A stretch of 64,000 nt of DNA. It comes from Zopfochytrium polystomum (taxonomy: Eukaryota > Chytridiomycota > Chytridiomycetes > Chytridiales > Chytridiaceae). The notes under the pieces are model-generated. The model was given only the letters and a program-made list of their open reading frames with translations, did no database searches and was not told the origin of the DNA. Where the stretch lies: assembly GCA_025765615.1 (NCBI GenBank), contig JAIVFJ010000166.1, positions 82,154 to 146,153 of the forward strand. The letters run 5' to 3'. The translations under genes were made by a program, and so were the position numbers. Every line of letters starts with the position of its first letter. Within the stretch, counting starts at the first letter, position 1. This document shows positions 24,151 to 33,910 of the stretch, piece after piece.

Positions 24151-27100
24151 TCACGCGTTCACCACAATGCGCCGCAGCCGCGGGAAGCTCTGCATCAGCA
24201 TCCGCCGCTCGGCGTCGCTCAGCCACCCTCCGCCCCCACCGACCTGGACGCCTGGCGGCGGCGGCATCGCGCCCCCCGCAGCAAAAGACGAACCCACCGT
24301 CGCCGCCGCCGCCGCCGGCCCCGCGGCACCACCCCCGCCAACCAGCAAGCCCCCCGGCCGCATCCCCACGACGGGGTGCCCACCACCACCACCACCACCA
24401 CCACCACCACCCGGGCCTTCCCCACGAAGCACGCACACGCCCAGCACCCTCAGCCGCTTAAACAGCGGGCCGAGCGCCGCCAGCCGCTCAACGTCCGACA
24501 CCCCGTTGCCGCCGCCTCCCGCACCGCCGCCCGCTCCGCCGATACCGCCCACCCGCACCGGCACGTTCAGCAGCGACTCGAGCCTGGCGGCGCCGCAGCA
24601 CTCTGCGAGCGCGCGCACGCCGCCCGCGACCGAAATGTTTGCGTTGTTGAACGGCAGCGTGAGCGCCTCGAGCGACCGCGCCAGCGACCGCGCCAGCACC
24701 ACCACCGACGTGTCGCGCAGCTGCGACGCCGCGCCGAGGTGCAGCCGCCGTAGCGACCGGCACGACTTGGCGAGGAGGATCAGCGACTGGTCGGTAATCT
24801 GTGAGGGGGAGTGTGTTTTAAGTCGAGGGAGACGAGAAACCGGGGAGAAAAAAAAAAAAGAAAAAAAAAGAAAAAAAAATTCACTGTGGTTACCGATCCG
24901 CCGTCGACCACGTCAAGCTCCTCGAGCTCCGCGCACGCCTCGGCCAGCGCAACGAGCGGCGCCCCGCCGCCCACGGGCATCTCCAGGTCTCTCAGCCGCG
25001 GCAGCAGCCGCAGCGCGACCGCCGCCGCCTCGTCCGTCACCGTGAACGGCACCGACGCGCTCAGCCGCGACGGCGCAATCTTGAGCCTCGTCAGGTTCGG
25101 GAACCGGCCCGTCAGCACGGGCAGCGTCACTGCCATGAATCCGACCCCGTCCAGTTCGAGCGACGTGAGGCTGCCCAGAGGCTCCGTGTTGCTGCTGCTG
25201 AAAGTGGTGGTGGCGGCAGCGCCCGACGTGGGCAGCGCCTCTGCTGCTGCCCCGGCCGAGGACACCGCCTCCCTGGAAGATAATGACGAAGATCGGCTCG
25301 ACGAGGACGAGGCCACGGACCGCGTCTCGTCGTCCGCACTGTCCGCGTCGTCCTCATCCATCAATTCGCCGCTACCGTCGGTGGGCTCCTCGTCGGCGGC
25401 AACGCCTTCCGCTGTCGTCGTCGTCGACGATCGTCGCGCCGGAGACGGGCTTGCGGTGGTCGGTCGAGACCTGCTCCCAGACTCGCTCGCACCTCCCCCG
25501 CCGCTGACGCTGCTGTGTCGGCTCACTGCAGCGGCGACGGTCGGGGGACCGCAACCGACGCCGGCACCACCACCATCGCCACCGACCGGTTTCGCTCGCG
25601 TTCCGCGGCCACGGTGGCGAACCCGCGGGCGCACGCTGACAATCTCCCGCAAGCCGTCGGGGCCAAGCGACACGTCAGTCAGGCAGAGCGACCGCAGGCC
25701 CGGGTTAGCGGCTAGCACGCCACCGATCGCGCGCGCGGCATCCGCAAGCGCCGACGACGCGCCCCCGCTGCCGTTAGTGGCATGCCCCGAGTGGTTGAAC
25801 GCTGCAGTAGTAGTAGATGAAGACGGCGACGACGACGCAGAGCCAGCGGCCCGAGAGGATGGCAGACCGCCCACGCGGAGGGTGGTCAGCTGAAACGTGT
25901 GGCGGGCGGCAGCACGGAGGGCCTGTTCGACAGCCACTGGCCAGTGCAGCGAGAGCGTCTTGAGCTGCGGGTTGGCGGTTACGACTGCCACGAGGGAGCG
26001 CGCGAAACGGGCGGTGGCGTCCTTGTCGCCGTGCAAGAGGTGGTTCGAGTCTGGCAAGCCACTGGCGTGGCCGGCTCCGCTGTGAGGTGCCCGGGGTCGT
26101 CGGGGCGACGGCTGGGAGCGAAGAAGTGGTTGCGGTAGCTGCCAGGCGGCCGCCACGGCGGTTGGCGGCGGTGCAAAGGAAGAATTCGCCAGGGACGGCG
26201 GAGACGGAGAGACCGAGCCGGGGGATCCGCCCGGCGAAGGAACAAGGGACGAAAAGGAGGACATGGTCGCGCGCGGCGAGGGTTGGGCGCTGACCGGGTT
26301 TGCTTGCGGGGAGTAATGCTGCGGCGGTCGTGAGGCGGCAACAGCGGCATCGTCCACCACGTCCACCATCACGGCCCGAGCCGGCGAGGACAAGAATAAT
26401 GACGGCGGGGAAGGCGGGTTGGGAACGGGAGAGATGGAGGAGGACGGAGATGATGCAGAGTAGTATATAGGTGCGGGGTGGGATAGCGACACGGCGGCCG
26501 CCGCAGTGTCGATCCACTCGAGGGCAAAAGTGGTCAGCTTTCCGGCATAGCGCTTTGCAACCGAGTCCAGGCCGCGATCCGTGAAGCCCGCCGCCGCCAC
26601 CGGTCCCACAGCACGGATTCGCAGCAGCTGCACGTCGTGGCAGTGGTTCGTGATGGCAATCAACCCCTCGTCGGTAATTCTGCCGGCCGGGTAGGGTGCG
26701 GACAGCACCGATATGGCGCGGAGGTTGCGGCAGCCCTGTGCCACCATCCAAAGGTCGTCGTCATTCAGGGCAGGGACGTCGACATTGAGCCCAGTGAGGG
26801 CCGTGCACGCGCGGAGAAAGCGCGGCAATCCTGAGAGGCGGATGTCGCCCACAAGAATGCGCGACACGGACGGGCTGTGGATGATGAGCTCCTGCAGGTT
26901 GGCCCGGTAGTCGCAGTACAGGTTCTGAGGCTTTGCAAAGAGTGGCCGAAGAGCATCCCCTGGTTTGGTTTTTTTTTTTGTTTGTTTTTTTTTTTTTTTT
27001 TTTTTTTTGGTTGGAAGGTTACATACATACGAGAGGGAACTCGGTTGCGGCCGGAGAAGCAAAGTAGGCAAGGGTCTGGGATAGATAGATTGTGTGTGTG

Positions 27101-27552
27101 TGTGTGTGTGTGTGCGCCTTTTGACAGATCGCTTTGATCTCTGCTCTGCGCGTTGTGTCCCTTTGAGAAAGCAAGTAGTCCACGCTGGCTGCGTGAATGA
27201 CAGTGATCGACTTACAGTCGTGCGAGGCGGCGAGAACGCGTCGCTTCCAGAGCAGGGCGATTGCGGCGTCAAAGAACTTGCGCGACTTTGAGACGCACGC
27301 GCAGGCCAGCAGGTCTGGGGGCGAAGCAGCGAGCCACGCGAAGATGGCGAGGAGGAGCTCGTACGGCAGCGGCGGCAGGTGCCAGGAGGAGGAAGAAGAG
27401 GAGGAAGAGGCCGTTCCCGTTCCCATTGACGCCACCGTTGTTCCTGTTGCTGCTGCTGCTGCTGTTGTTGCCGCGGTCGCGGGTGCATCCGACGACGACG
27501 ACGACGACGCCTCTTCCTGCTGTTCGATCCCAGTCGAAGCCGACTGCTGCAT
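24151..27552 (-). CDS. F-box / leucine-rich-repeat protein
   Basis: Three exons (27552-27126, 26959-24894, 24798-24151) fit by phase and give 1046 residues. The N-terminus is Ser/Thr/Ala-rich, followed by an F-box (LPPLPYELLLAIFAWLAAS, then CVSKSRKFFDAAIALLWKRR). Exon 2 carries degenerate LRRs such as ANLQELIIHSPSVSRI, ALTGLNVDVPALNDDDLWMV and GRITDEGLIAITNHCHDVQL. These are broken by long Ser/Pro and acidic low-complexity inserts. Exon 3 resumes the LRRs (ITDQSLILLAKSCRSLRRLH) and ends with a Gly-rich stretch. Such proteins usually act as substrate receptors of SCF ubiquitin ligases. The exon 1 donor (GTCAAA) is weak; a stronger GTATGT at 27028 would add a His-Thr repeat but does not match the phase of exon 2. 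Confidence 0.85.
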
Positions 27553-28070
27553 CCTTGCTCCGAGTTGACTGACAAGTCACGTTGATTGCCTTGATAGGCA
27601 CAAACCCATTTGGCCCCCAGTGGCAGGTGAAACCAACACCTCAAGATTTCATGCATCTTAGCATATAGATGTTTTATTTTACCAGTCACTACATAGTATC
27701 TCATGATTCCATCAACAAGGGCAATTTGAGCGTGTATTAAGTTGATGGGGATCTTTTCTGATACTACCCAACAGAGTGGGCTGGTCTTACAGTTGTCTCT
27801 ACATAGTTGATGCTTGAAGATCCTGTAAATGTGTCCTTTGTGGCTGTTAGATTTGGGGGTTTTGCGGTAAGCAGTGTGCAGGAGCAACACCTCACACTGT
27901 GGTGCATGGGAGCACCAATTGTGATGAGGACTTGGTGCATTTTCTGTCACCTGGTCTTTGTCACAATTTTGTATAAAGACAAACAGCATACATTGCACAA
28001 TAGTCTCCCACCTCAGCTTCACCATCACAACGAAGTAGCACCAGAGTAGTTCACCACCATCCACATACAG
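27553..28070 (-). pseudogene. Decayed repeat-derived coding fragment upstream of the F-box gene
   Basis: The minus strand stays open for about 170 codons just upstream of the F-box start (for example IALVDGIMRYYVVTGKIKHL) but shows no family I recognise. Its distal part (about 27850-28060) is repeated near 47050-47250 (GTAAGCAGTGTGCAGGA and TTTTGTATAAAGACAAAC are shared). A block around CTTGTTGATGGAATCATGAG also recurs near 53685 in the other orientation. I take it as a transposon remnant rather than part of the F-box gene. Confidence 0.45.
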
Positions 28071-30904
28071 CAGCTGCCATTTCTTTCAGTGGCAGCCCTG
28101 GATGATATGACAAGTGCACCAGGCCCAATGTCCTTTAGTCTTTACTGAGGACAGTTTCTTCATGCTGCAGATGTCTCAAGCAACACCAATAATGGAGGAA
28201 ATTCAAGGAAACAAAGAGATATGAGATGGTAAGTTTGTTTTTCTGGAAAACCTCTGACAAGAATGGTGCTAAGCCCAGTCTCTCTGAAGTCAAGCTACTT
28301 TGATAAGAATGAATTGCTTCAATAAACCAGATGATGGATTTCTTGCTTGTGGCTGGAGAGATATTCGTGAGTATACACTAGATTTGTCGGAGGAACTCCT
28401 GAGAGCTCACACAAGCTTGCAGCTTGCACACAACCATTAGTTGCAAGCTTTTGAAAAGACGAAGCAGAACATGGACAGATGTGTTTCTTGTCATCGTCAA
28501 CAAAATCAGCATGCAGAGCCAACACCAGTACAAAGTAAGACACTTAATGTTTGCAGCCACTGCTTGAGCAAATTGGGTGGTCTCATGCAAACAAAATACC
28601 CAGCAGTGCTTGGTCTTTGCGTATACCACTGGCTTTACGATCAATGCCCAAATGGGAAGCTTGGCTTAGTCCTACTGGTCCAGAAGACCATTGATATGCC
28701 TTCATTCAATATTGCGTGCGCCGTTCCAAATTGGATTTTGTTGCTCAAATTCTCCCTGACGGATTTCCCCAACATTGAACCATGTTTTCCCTGACAGAGC
28801 AGGCAGACAGACCACCCCCGCCTGTTGGGGTCGACCCATTTCCCCTGACAAGTACTTTTGCCAAAATAATTATGGTGTCGCTGAAAAGCCTGTGGACAGA
28901 ATGTCTGTCGATGCCCTCCAATTTTCAATGAAATGCACAATATGACTCAACAGATTTCCTTCCCCAAGGATTCAAATCGCTGTTAAGACAGCCTCTTCTA
29001 GGCGTTGAAGCGCCCTTGTGGATCAGAAAATAACAGCAGGCTTAATTCAGCAGCACAAAAAGACTCTTAAGCCTGTTACATCAGTCTTATTATCGGGCAA
29101 AGATTGTCTGAAAATGAATGACAGTGGCTCTGCAGAGATGAGGAAATGGATTCAGGTAAGTAAGCATGCTGCAGCAGTTGGCATGGAGTATGAAAAGCTT
29201 CAGAGAGCCAGCTTTGATTTTATTGTGGAAGGGTTATGTCAAATGGATGGGCTTGAAGACATTTGTGACAAGCTTGCCAATGATTGTGTTAGGCGGAACT
29301 AATTGGTAAGCAGCAAGAGGCACAAGACGAACCTGAACCTATTATGACTGCCAGTTATTGTTCTCACAATGCCCATGGGAGAGCGAGCCACTGCCAATGC
29401 AGACCTGGGCGCTGGCTTGTGCTGATGACAAATACTCCAAGTATTAAGTGGAACGGAAACCTGGTGTCAACAGTTACAGATTGTGCACTGTGAGAGCATC
29501 TATGGCACCTCACAGACTATGAAATACTTAAACAGCAACTTCTGCAGTCAGGAAGTTAGACAAACTTATCAAACGAGCTTTTTCTGCTCATGACTCTCTT
29601 CTTGATGTGGACGCAATGAGCCTTGAAGTGAAACACTTTCCTGGACAGGACATTCAGAAAGCCTTTCACATTCCACCAAAGAACTGGCATGATCCATCTG
29701 GGAAGCACTTGCGGACCTGTTTTGAGAACCCAGCCTAAAAGTGCAAACAACTGGTCAGCTCAAAGAATTTGCAGATCTCAGCCCTGGTGAAGTGTGGAAA
29801 CAAGTAACAGATTCAGACTCAAAAAATCTTCCAAGAAAGTGGTGGGATCATGATGCAATGGATGTTGAGCAACGACGGCTGGCCTTTAGCAAACCAGTCA
29901 CCAAACAGCTTATTGATCTTGGCTATCACAAGGAGGCACAATCTGCAGGCGTGATTGCTTGCTTTTATGACGCATTTGACACTAAAGCACTTTCTGAAAG
30001 CGAAGGAATGGCACTATGTGATGAAGTCATGGAATTCTTCCAAGCAAAGCTTGGAAGCAAATTATCATCACCTCTAACTGCAGCAACTGGTCTGAACAAT
30101 GAATTGTGTGGGCATCTTAATGAATGCACCGTATGAGATTCCTAATCTCATGGGCCACTAAGCTGTTGAGGCCCTTTAAATGATCTTCCTTGGCTAGTTC
30201 ACCGGTTTTACCTGCGTCTATAGTAACCCCATCATTCACAAACAACAACTCTATTCCTACGCTTGAATACTTATTCTTACATTCAAAGTAACTCAGTGCT
30301 GATGCCCTGCATCAAAAAGAGCATCCTATGTTCCTTGTGAATGGGCATAAGCTTTTACTATCTTTTGTCTTTTTCTTCGTTTCTTCCTACTTCTTTCTTT
30401 CTCTCTCAGTTTCCTATAAATACTTCCCCTCTCCTCCTTCTTCTCTTCATTAATAACTCTCAACTCAAAACAATCAATAAGACTCCCCCCTTGGGCAACC
30501 CCTGTTTGCCTAGTTGCGTTCTTCACATCTCCTTTTCAGGGTGTTGTAAGGTGAGTGCCTCTCAAAGACCATGTGTGTGGTGGATGGGAGACCTTAGGTG
30601 GCAAAGTGCACAATGGCCAAGCAGGGAAGATGGAGTCCTCTTTCCCTGGCAAGTGTGGAGTAGGCCAAGCAGGGTGGATTAGAAGTCCTCTTTGGCCAGA
30701 GCCCCAGACCAAGCAAGTAGAGGTAGCATTCCCCAGGCAAGTGCAGAGTAGGCCAAGCTGTGTGAGTGCCCTGTGAGACTACACCAAGGTTTCAGTGATA
30801 AAGTCTAGGGACTTTACTTGCAAAAACAAGCATACCTGTCACAAAACCACAAGGATCAGGACCCCTATTATTATTCCTGGTTCTTTAGTTTCCAAGGCGT
30901 TATC
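28071..30904 (+). pseudogene. Decayed transposon-like coding relics
   Basis: Open stretches on the plus strand at 29018-29302 (including MNDSGSAEMRKWIQVSKHAA) and 29741-30136 (including SKPVTKQLIDLGYHKEAQSA) look like real protein sequence. Between them the frame is broken, with one readable piece near 29550-29735 (LDKLIKRAFSAHDSLLDVDA). A Copia 3'-end fragment interrupts the region at 29290-29475. I recognise no family. 30137-30904 has no supported gene. Codon use and GC differ from the host genes to the left, fitting old mobile DNA. Confidence 0.4.
29290..29475 (+). repeat. Copia 3'-terminal fragment inserted in a relic
   Basis: GTAAGCAGCAAGAGGCACAA, CAATGCAGACCTGGGCGCTG and GGAACGGAAACCTGG match the copies at 55310-55480 (+) and about 45532-45700 (reverse). 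Homology ends at TGTCAACAGTT, 11 bases into the Copia LTR. Confidence 0.75.
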
Positions 30905-32289
30905 AAAGTGTATTTGCAGCTAACCTGTCTTAATAATTGGGCCTGCTTTTACTTCTTTTGTCTTAACAGTTTCCGTTGTGCCAGGGTTTTCTCAACATAT
31001 TTTCTTTTTCAGTGACTAACGGAGACTGCCTGACTGCCTAGGGATGGGGTGCCTGACAGGCCATACCAAGCCCGCCTAATTTATTATTATTTTCAGCACT
31101 TGTACATACACGCATAAGGTTGGGGGGACTTAGAGCATTTGTGGTGGATGCTCCAAGTCAGGGGGGGTCGACTTGTCAATTTTCTCTCTCTTTTTTTTTG
31201 GGCCATTTCGCTTTTTCCTTTTCTCTTCAATCTGATTTCTGTCCTTTGGCACCAATACAGAGTCCCTTCAAATCCATCTGGCTCACGGAGGTGAGGGTAG
31301 TGAGAGGTGGTACACATCCAGGTGAGTACATGGTCCCTTTGGAGGCTCCTCTTAAGGGGTCGCGGGTGGGGAATGCAGCTGGCCCCACCACTGACTGTGT
31401 GACACTGCTGGCTCTGTGTTGGAGTGAGGATCACAGGCACTTGCCTGCTGCGACGACTGTGGTGGTGGCGACAACGACGGCGTCGTCGTCCCCAACCTTC
31501 CTGTCCCCACAAGGGTGTTGGTGGCTGCGCTCAGTGCAGCCCCCGACACCTGAGAGTTTGATCTACAAGTGCCTGCCTTGGTCCTATTGCTGTGAGAGTG
31601 AGATGTGTGAGTATGAGTGCTATGCGAAAAAGCCTGTTGGTAGAGTGATCGTGCTGACGCAGCCCAGCGGGGTGCATGTATGATTGCAGGTGTTTCCACA
31701 TGCGAGTTCCCTGCTGGCGACCTTTCGACCCCTACACAGTTGACCCCCTTCTCTCTCTTTCCCCCGTCGCTGGTGACGACAAGGGCTCCTGCAGCACTGT
31801 CTGTGACGAGGGGCACCAGGTCGCACCCTGTCTGCCCCGTCGCTATTAACCGCTCCTGTTGTATTTGAGATTAGGTTCCTGAGATAAAAACCCCCATTTC
31901 CCTCTTCTCTCTCTTTGTTCTGTGGTTGTGTTGCACCCTCAGGAGTGCCCTTCCGTTTCCCCTCGCACCAGCCTGCAGCCAGGCAAGTAATCGGTGCTTC
32001 CACACCGATCCTTCAGAGGATTGTCCCTCTGAATGTTCATTCTTTGTGTTTGAGACCCCTGTTAGACAGATCAGTAGGGATACTTCGTGGACTAGGCAAG
32101 CAGTAGGGTTGAAACACCGCCTATTATTCGCTTTCCCTCGCTCTAGGGCCCAGATCCCAGGGTCAAAGGAGTGAGTATAGTCTCACATTATACTTTGGGC
32201 ACTGGATCGCTTGATTGGAACGAAGTCACAGATCTCGCCAACGCCCCATCCCTTTGTGTGCAATTTGACAACAGTCTTGCATGTGGCAG
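30905..32289 (+). repeat. 1.4-kb dispersed repeat, copy 1
   Basis: This stretch is nearly identical over most of its length to 47357-48740, in the same orientation. The match then continues about 77 bases into a reversed Gypsy LTR. The left edge (GGCCTGCTTTTACT) fades gradually. Minus-strand open frames of 127 codons exist in both copies (32003-31620 and 48454-48071). They differ by several amino-acid changes with few silent ones, which argues against a maintained gene. No recognisable domain; it may be the non-coding part of an unidentified retroelement. Confidence 0.75.
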
Positions 32290-32583
32290 TGTCAGGAACA
32301 GGGTAGGACAGGACAAGGCAGACAAGGAACTGAGAGGAGTGATGATTGTATTGGAAACAATAATTCACTTGAGGGATGGGACAGGTCCCCCATCCCCCTT
32401 TTATACCTTTTGAGAGTCTTCCTTGTCAAGACTCAAAGAAAGTTCCAGAAAGAGCAATTAGTAATACAATGATACCAATGATACCAATGACAACAAGACA
32501 AGTCAGGAAAGCAAAGAAGGTTCCAGAAGGTTCCACAAGGTTCCATGAAGGAATGTTCTAGAAGGTTCCAGAGGTTTCCAGAG
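32290..32583 (-). repeat. Reverse-oriented Gypsy LTR, interrupted by the full-length element
   Basis: On the minus strand this is a Gypsy LTR lacking its first 14 bases, which lie at 37904-37917 on the far side of the inserted element. The two parts sum to 308 bp, the same as the solo LTR at 60477-60784. No target duplication flanks this older LTR. Its left neighbour is the 1.4-kb repeat. Confidence 0.85.
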
Positions 32584-32946
32584 TGTTATGAATCACCCTC
32601 TGGAAACCTCTGGAACCTTCTAGAACATTCCTTCATGGAACCTTGTGGAACCTTCTGGAACCTTCTGGAACCTTCTAGAACATTCCTTCATGGAACCTTG
32701 TGGAACCTTCTGGAACCTTCTTTGCTTTCCTGACTTGTCTTGTTGTCATTGGTATCATTGGTATCATTGTATTACTAATTGCTCTTTCTGGAACTTTCTT
32801 GGAGTCTTGACAAGGAACACTCTCAAAAGGTATAAAAGGGGGAAGGGGGACCTGTCCCATCCCTCAAGTGAATTATTGTTTCCAATACAATCATCACTCC
32901 TCTCAGTTTCTTGTCTGCCTTGTCCTGTCCTGCCCTGTTCCTGACA
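32584..32946 (+). repeat. Gypsy 5' LTR with heat-shock-element-like array and TATA box
   Basis: The upstream part, 32601-32720, is an array of alternating GAA and TTC triplets at 5-bp spacing (unit TGGAACCTTC). About 110 bp downstream lies TATAAAAG at 32831-32838, followed by a purine-rich block. This is the layout expected of an RNA polymerase II promoter with HSF binding sites. Confidence 0.85.
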
Positions 32947-32986
32947 TCATAATTCACTTCACCCTCTCCCACTACTCTCTGCCATC

Positions 32987-33910
32987 ATGTCTGACCCAAA
33001 CAACACCTTCCCTGATGCAACTGCCTTCCAAGCCTTGATGGACCAATTACAAGCCCTCTCAAGACAGACACACCAACTTCAAGAACAAGTCCTTCACCAG
33101 CAGCACCAGCTTCAACAACAACTTCACCAACAAGAACATCAAGCTCTTCCCCTGCCTCAAGCCAACCAAGCAAGAGAGCCCAAGGTTCCCAGCCCTGACA
33201 AGTTCACTGGGCTGGCCAAAGACCTTAGGAACTTCATGGCCACTGTGGAGAATGTCATCCTTCTCCAACCTTCAAGATTTCCCAGTGAGCAAGTCAAGGT
33301 TCTTTTCACAAGCACCCTCCTGTCTGGTCAAGCTCAATCATGGTACAGATCTCTCCCAAGCACACCCACCACCCTGCAAGAGCTCTGGGAGGGGCTGGAA
33401 GCTACCTTTGGTGACCCCTACGCATCTTGGACAGCAAGATCCAAGCTCAAGCATATCAAGCAAGGAAAGCAATCTTGTGTGGCCTACACCAACCAATTCA
33501 AGCAACTAGCCAGAGACTCTGGATACAATGATGCAGCTCTGATGGAGCTGTACCATGATGGTCTCCATGAGTCTATCCAAGACATGCTCTCCCAGTCTCT
33601 GCACATCCCTGAGACCTTGGAAGAGTACATTCTCCTTGCCATCAAGATTGACAACAGACTCTACTCCAAGAGGCTGAAGCAAAGACAAGTAGGAACTACA
33701 TCAAGACCTACCCCAGTTCCTCAAGCTCTTACAGTTCCTGAACCCATGCAAGTGGATGCAGTTGAGACACTTCCTAAGGGTCCTCTGAGCCAAGAGGAGA
33801 AAACAAGGAGGGCCCAGCAGGGACTGTGTTTTTACTGTGGCTCCAAGGAGCATGCTGTCAAGGACTGCCCAAGGAAGAAGCACCCAAACTCCCAGGTCCA
33901 GGCTCACTGA
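32987..33910 (+). CDS. gag: Gypsy gag
   Basis: The frame encodes 307 residues and starts at the first ATG after the 5' LTR. The N-terminus is a Gln/His-rich helix (QLQEQVLHQQHQLQQQLHQQ). The middle matches the retrotransposon gag domain: GLAKDLRNFMATVENVILLQ, then GQAQSWYRSLP and LWEGLEATFGD. Near the C-terminus is one CCHC zinc knuckle (CFYCGSKEHAVKDC). Gag forms the virus-like particle and binds element RNA. The last 85 nt overlap the pol frame. A CCCAAAC slippery heptamer lies just before the gag stop. Confidence 0.95.
   Translation: MSDPNNTFPDATAFQALMDQLQALSRQTHQLQEQVLHQQHQLQQQLHQQEHQALPLPQANQAREPKVPSPDKFTGLAKDLRNFMATVENVILLQPSRFPSEQVKVLFTSTLLSGQAQSWYRSLPSTPTTLQELWEGLEATFGDPYASWTARSKLKHIKQGKQSCVAYTNQFKQLARDSGYNDAALMELYHDGLHESIQDMLSQSLHIPETLEEYILLAIKIDNRLYSKRLKQRQVGTTSRPTPVPQALTVPEPMQVDAVETLPKGPLSQEEKTRRAQQGLCFYCGSKEHAVKDCPRKKHPNSQVQAH

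Noticed and set aside
24101..25893. Plus-strand open frames of 314 and 360 codons opposite the F-box/LRR gene
   Set aside because: Low-complexity Pro/Ser/Ala/Arg products; the LRR pattern is on the minus strand.
27019..27125. His-Thr repeat extension of the F-box exon 1
   Set aside because: Reading through the (CA)n run to the GTATGT donor leaves the next exon out of phase with the LRR frame.
30320..30530. Pyrimidine-rich stretch as a gene start
   Set aside because: Open frames are short and compositionally biased, with no domain or splice pattern.
31120..32003. Open frames in the 1.4-kb repeat as a possible protein
   Set aside because: The two copies differ mostly by amino-acid-changing substitutions and no domain is seen, so maintained coding is unlikely.
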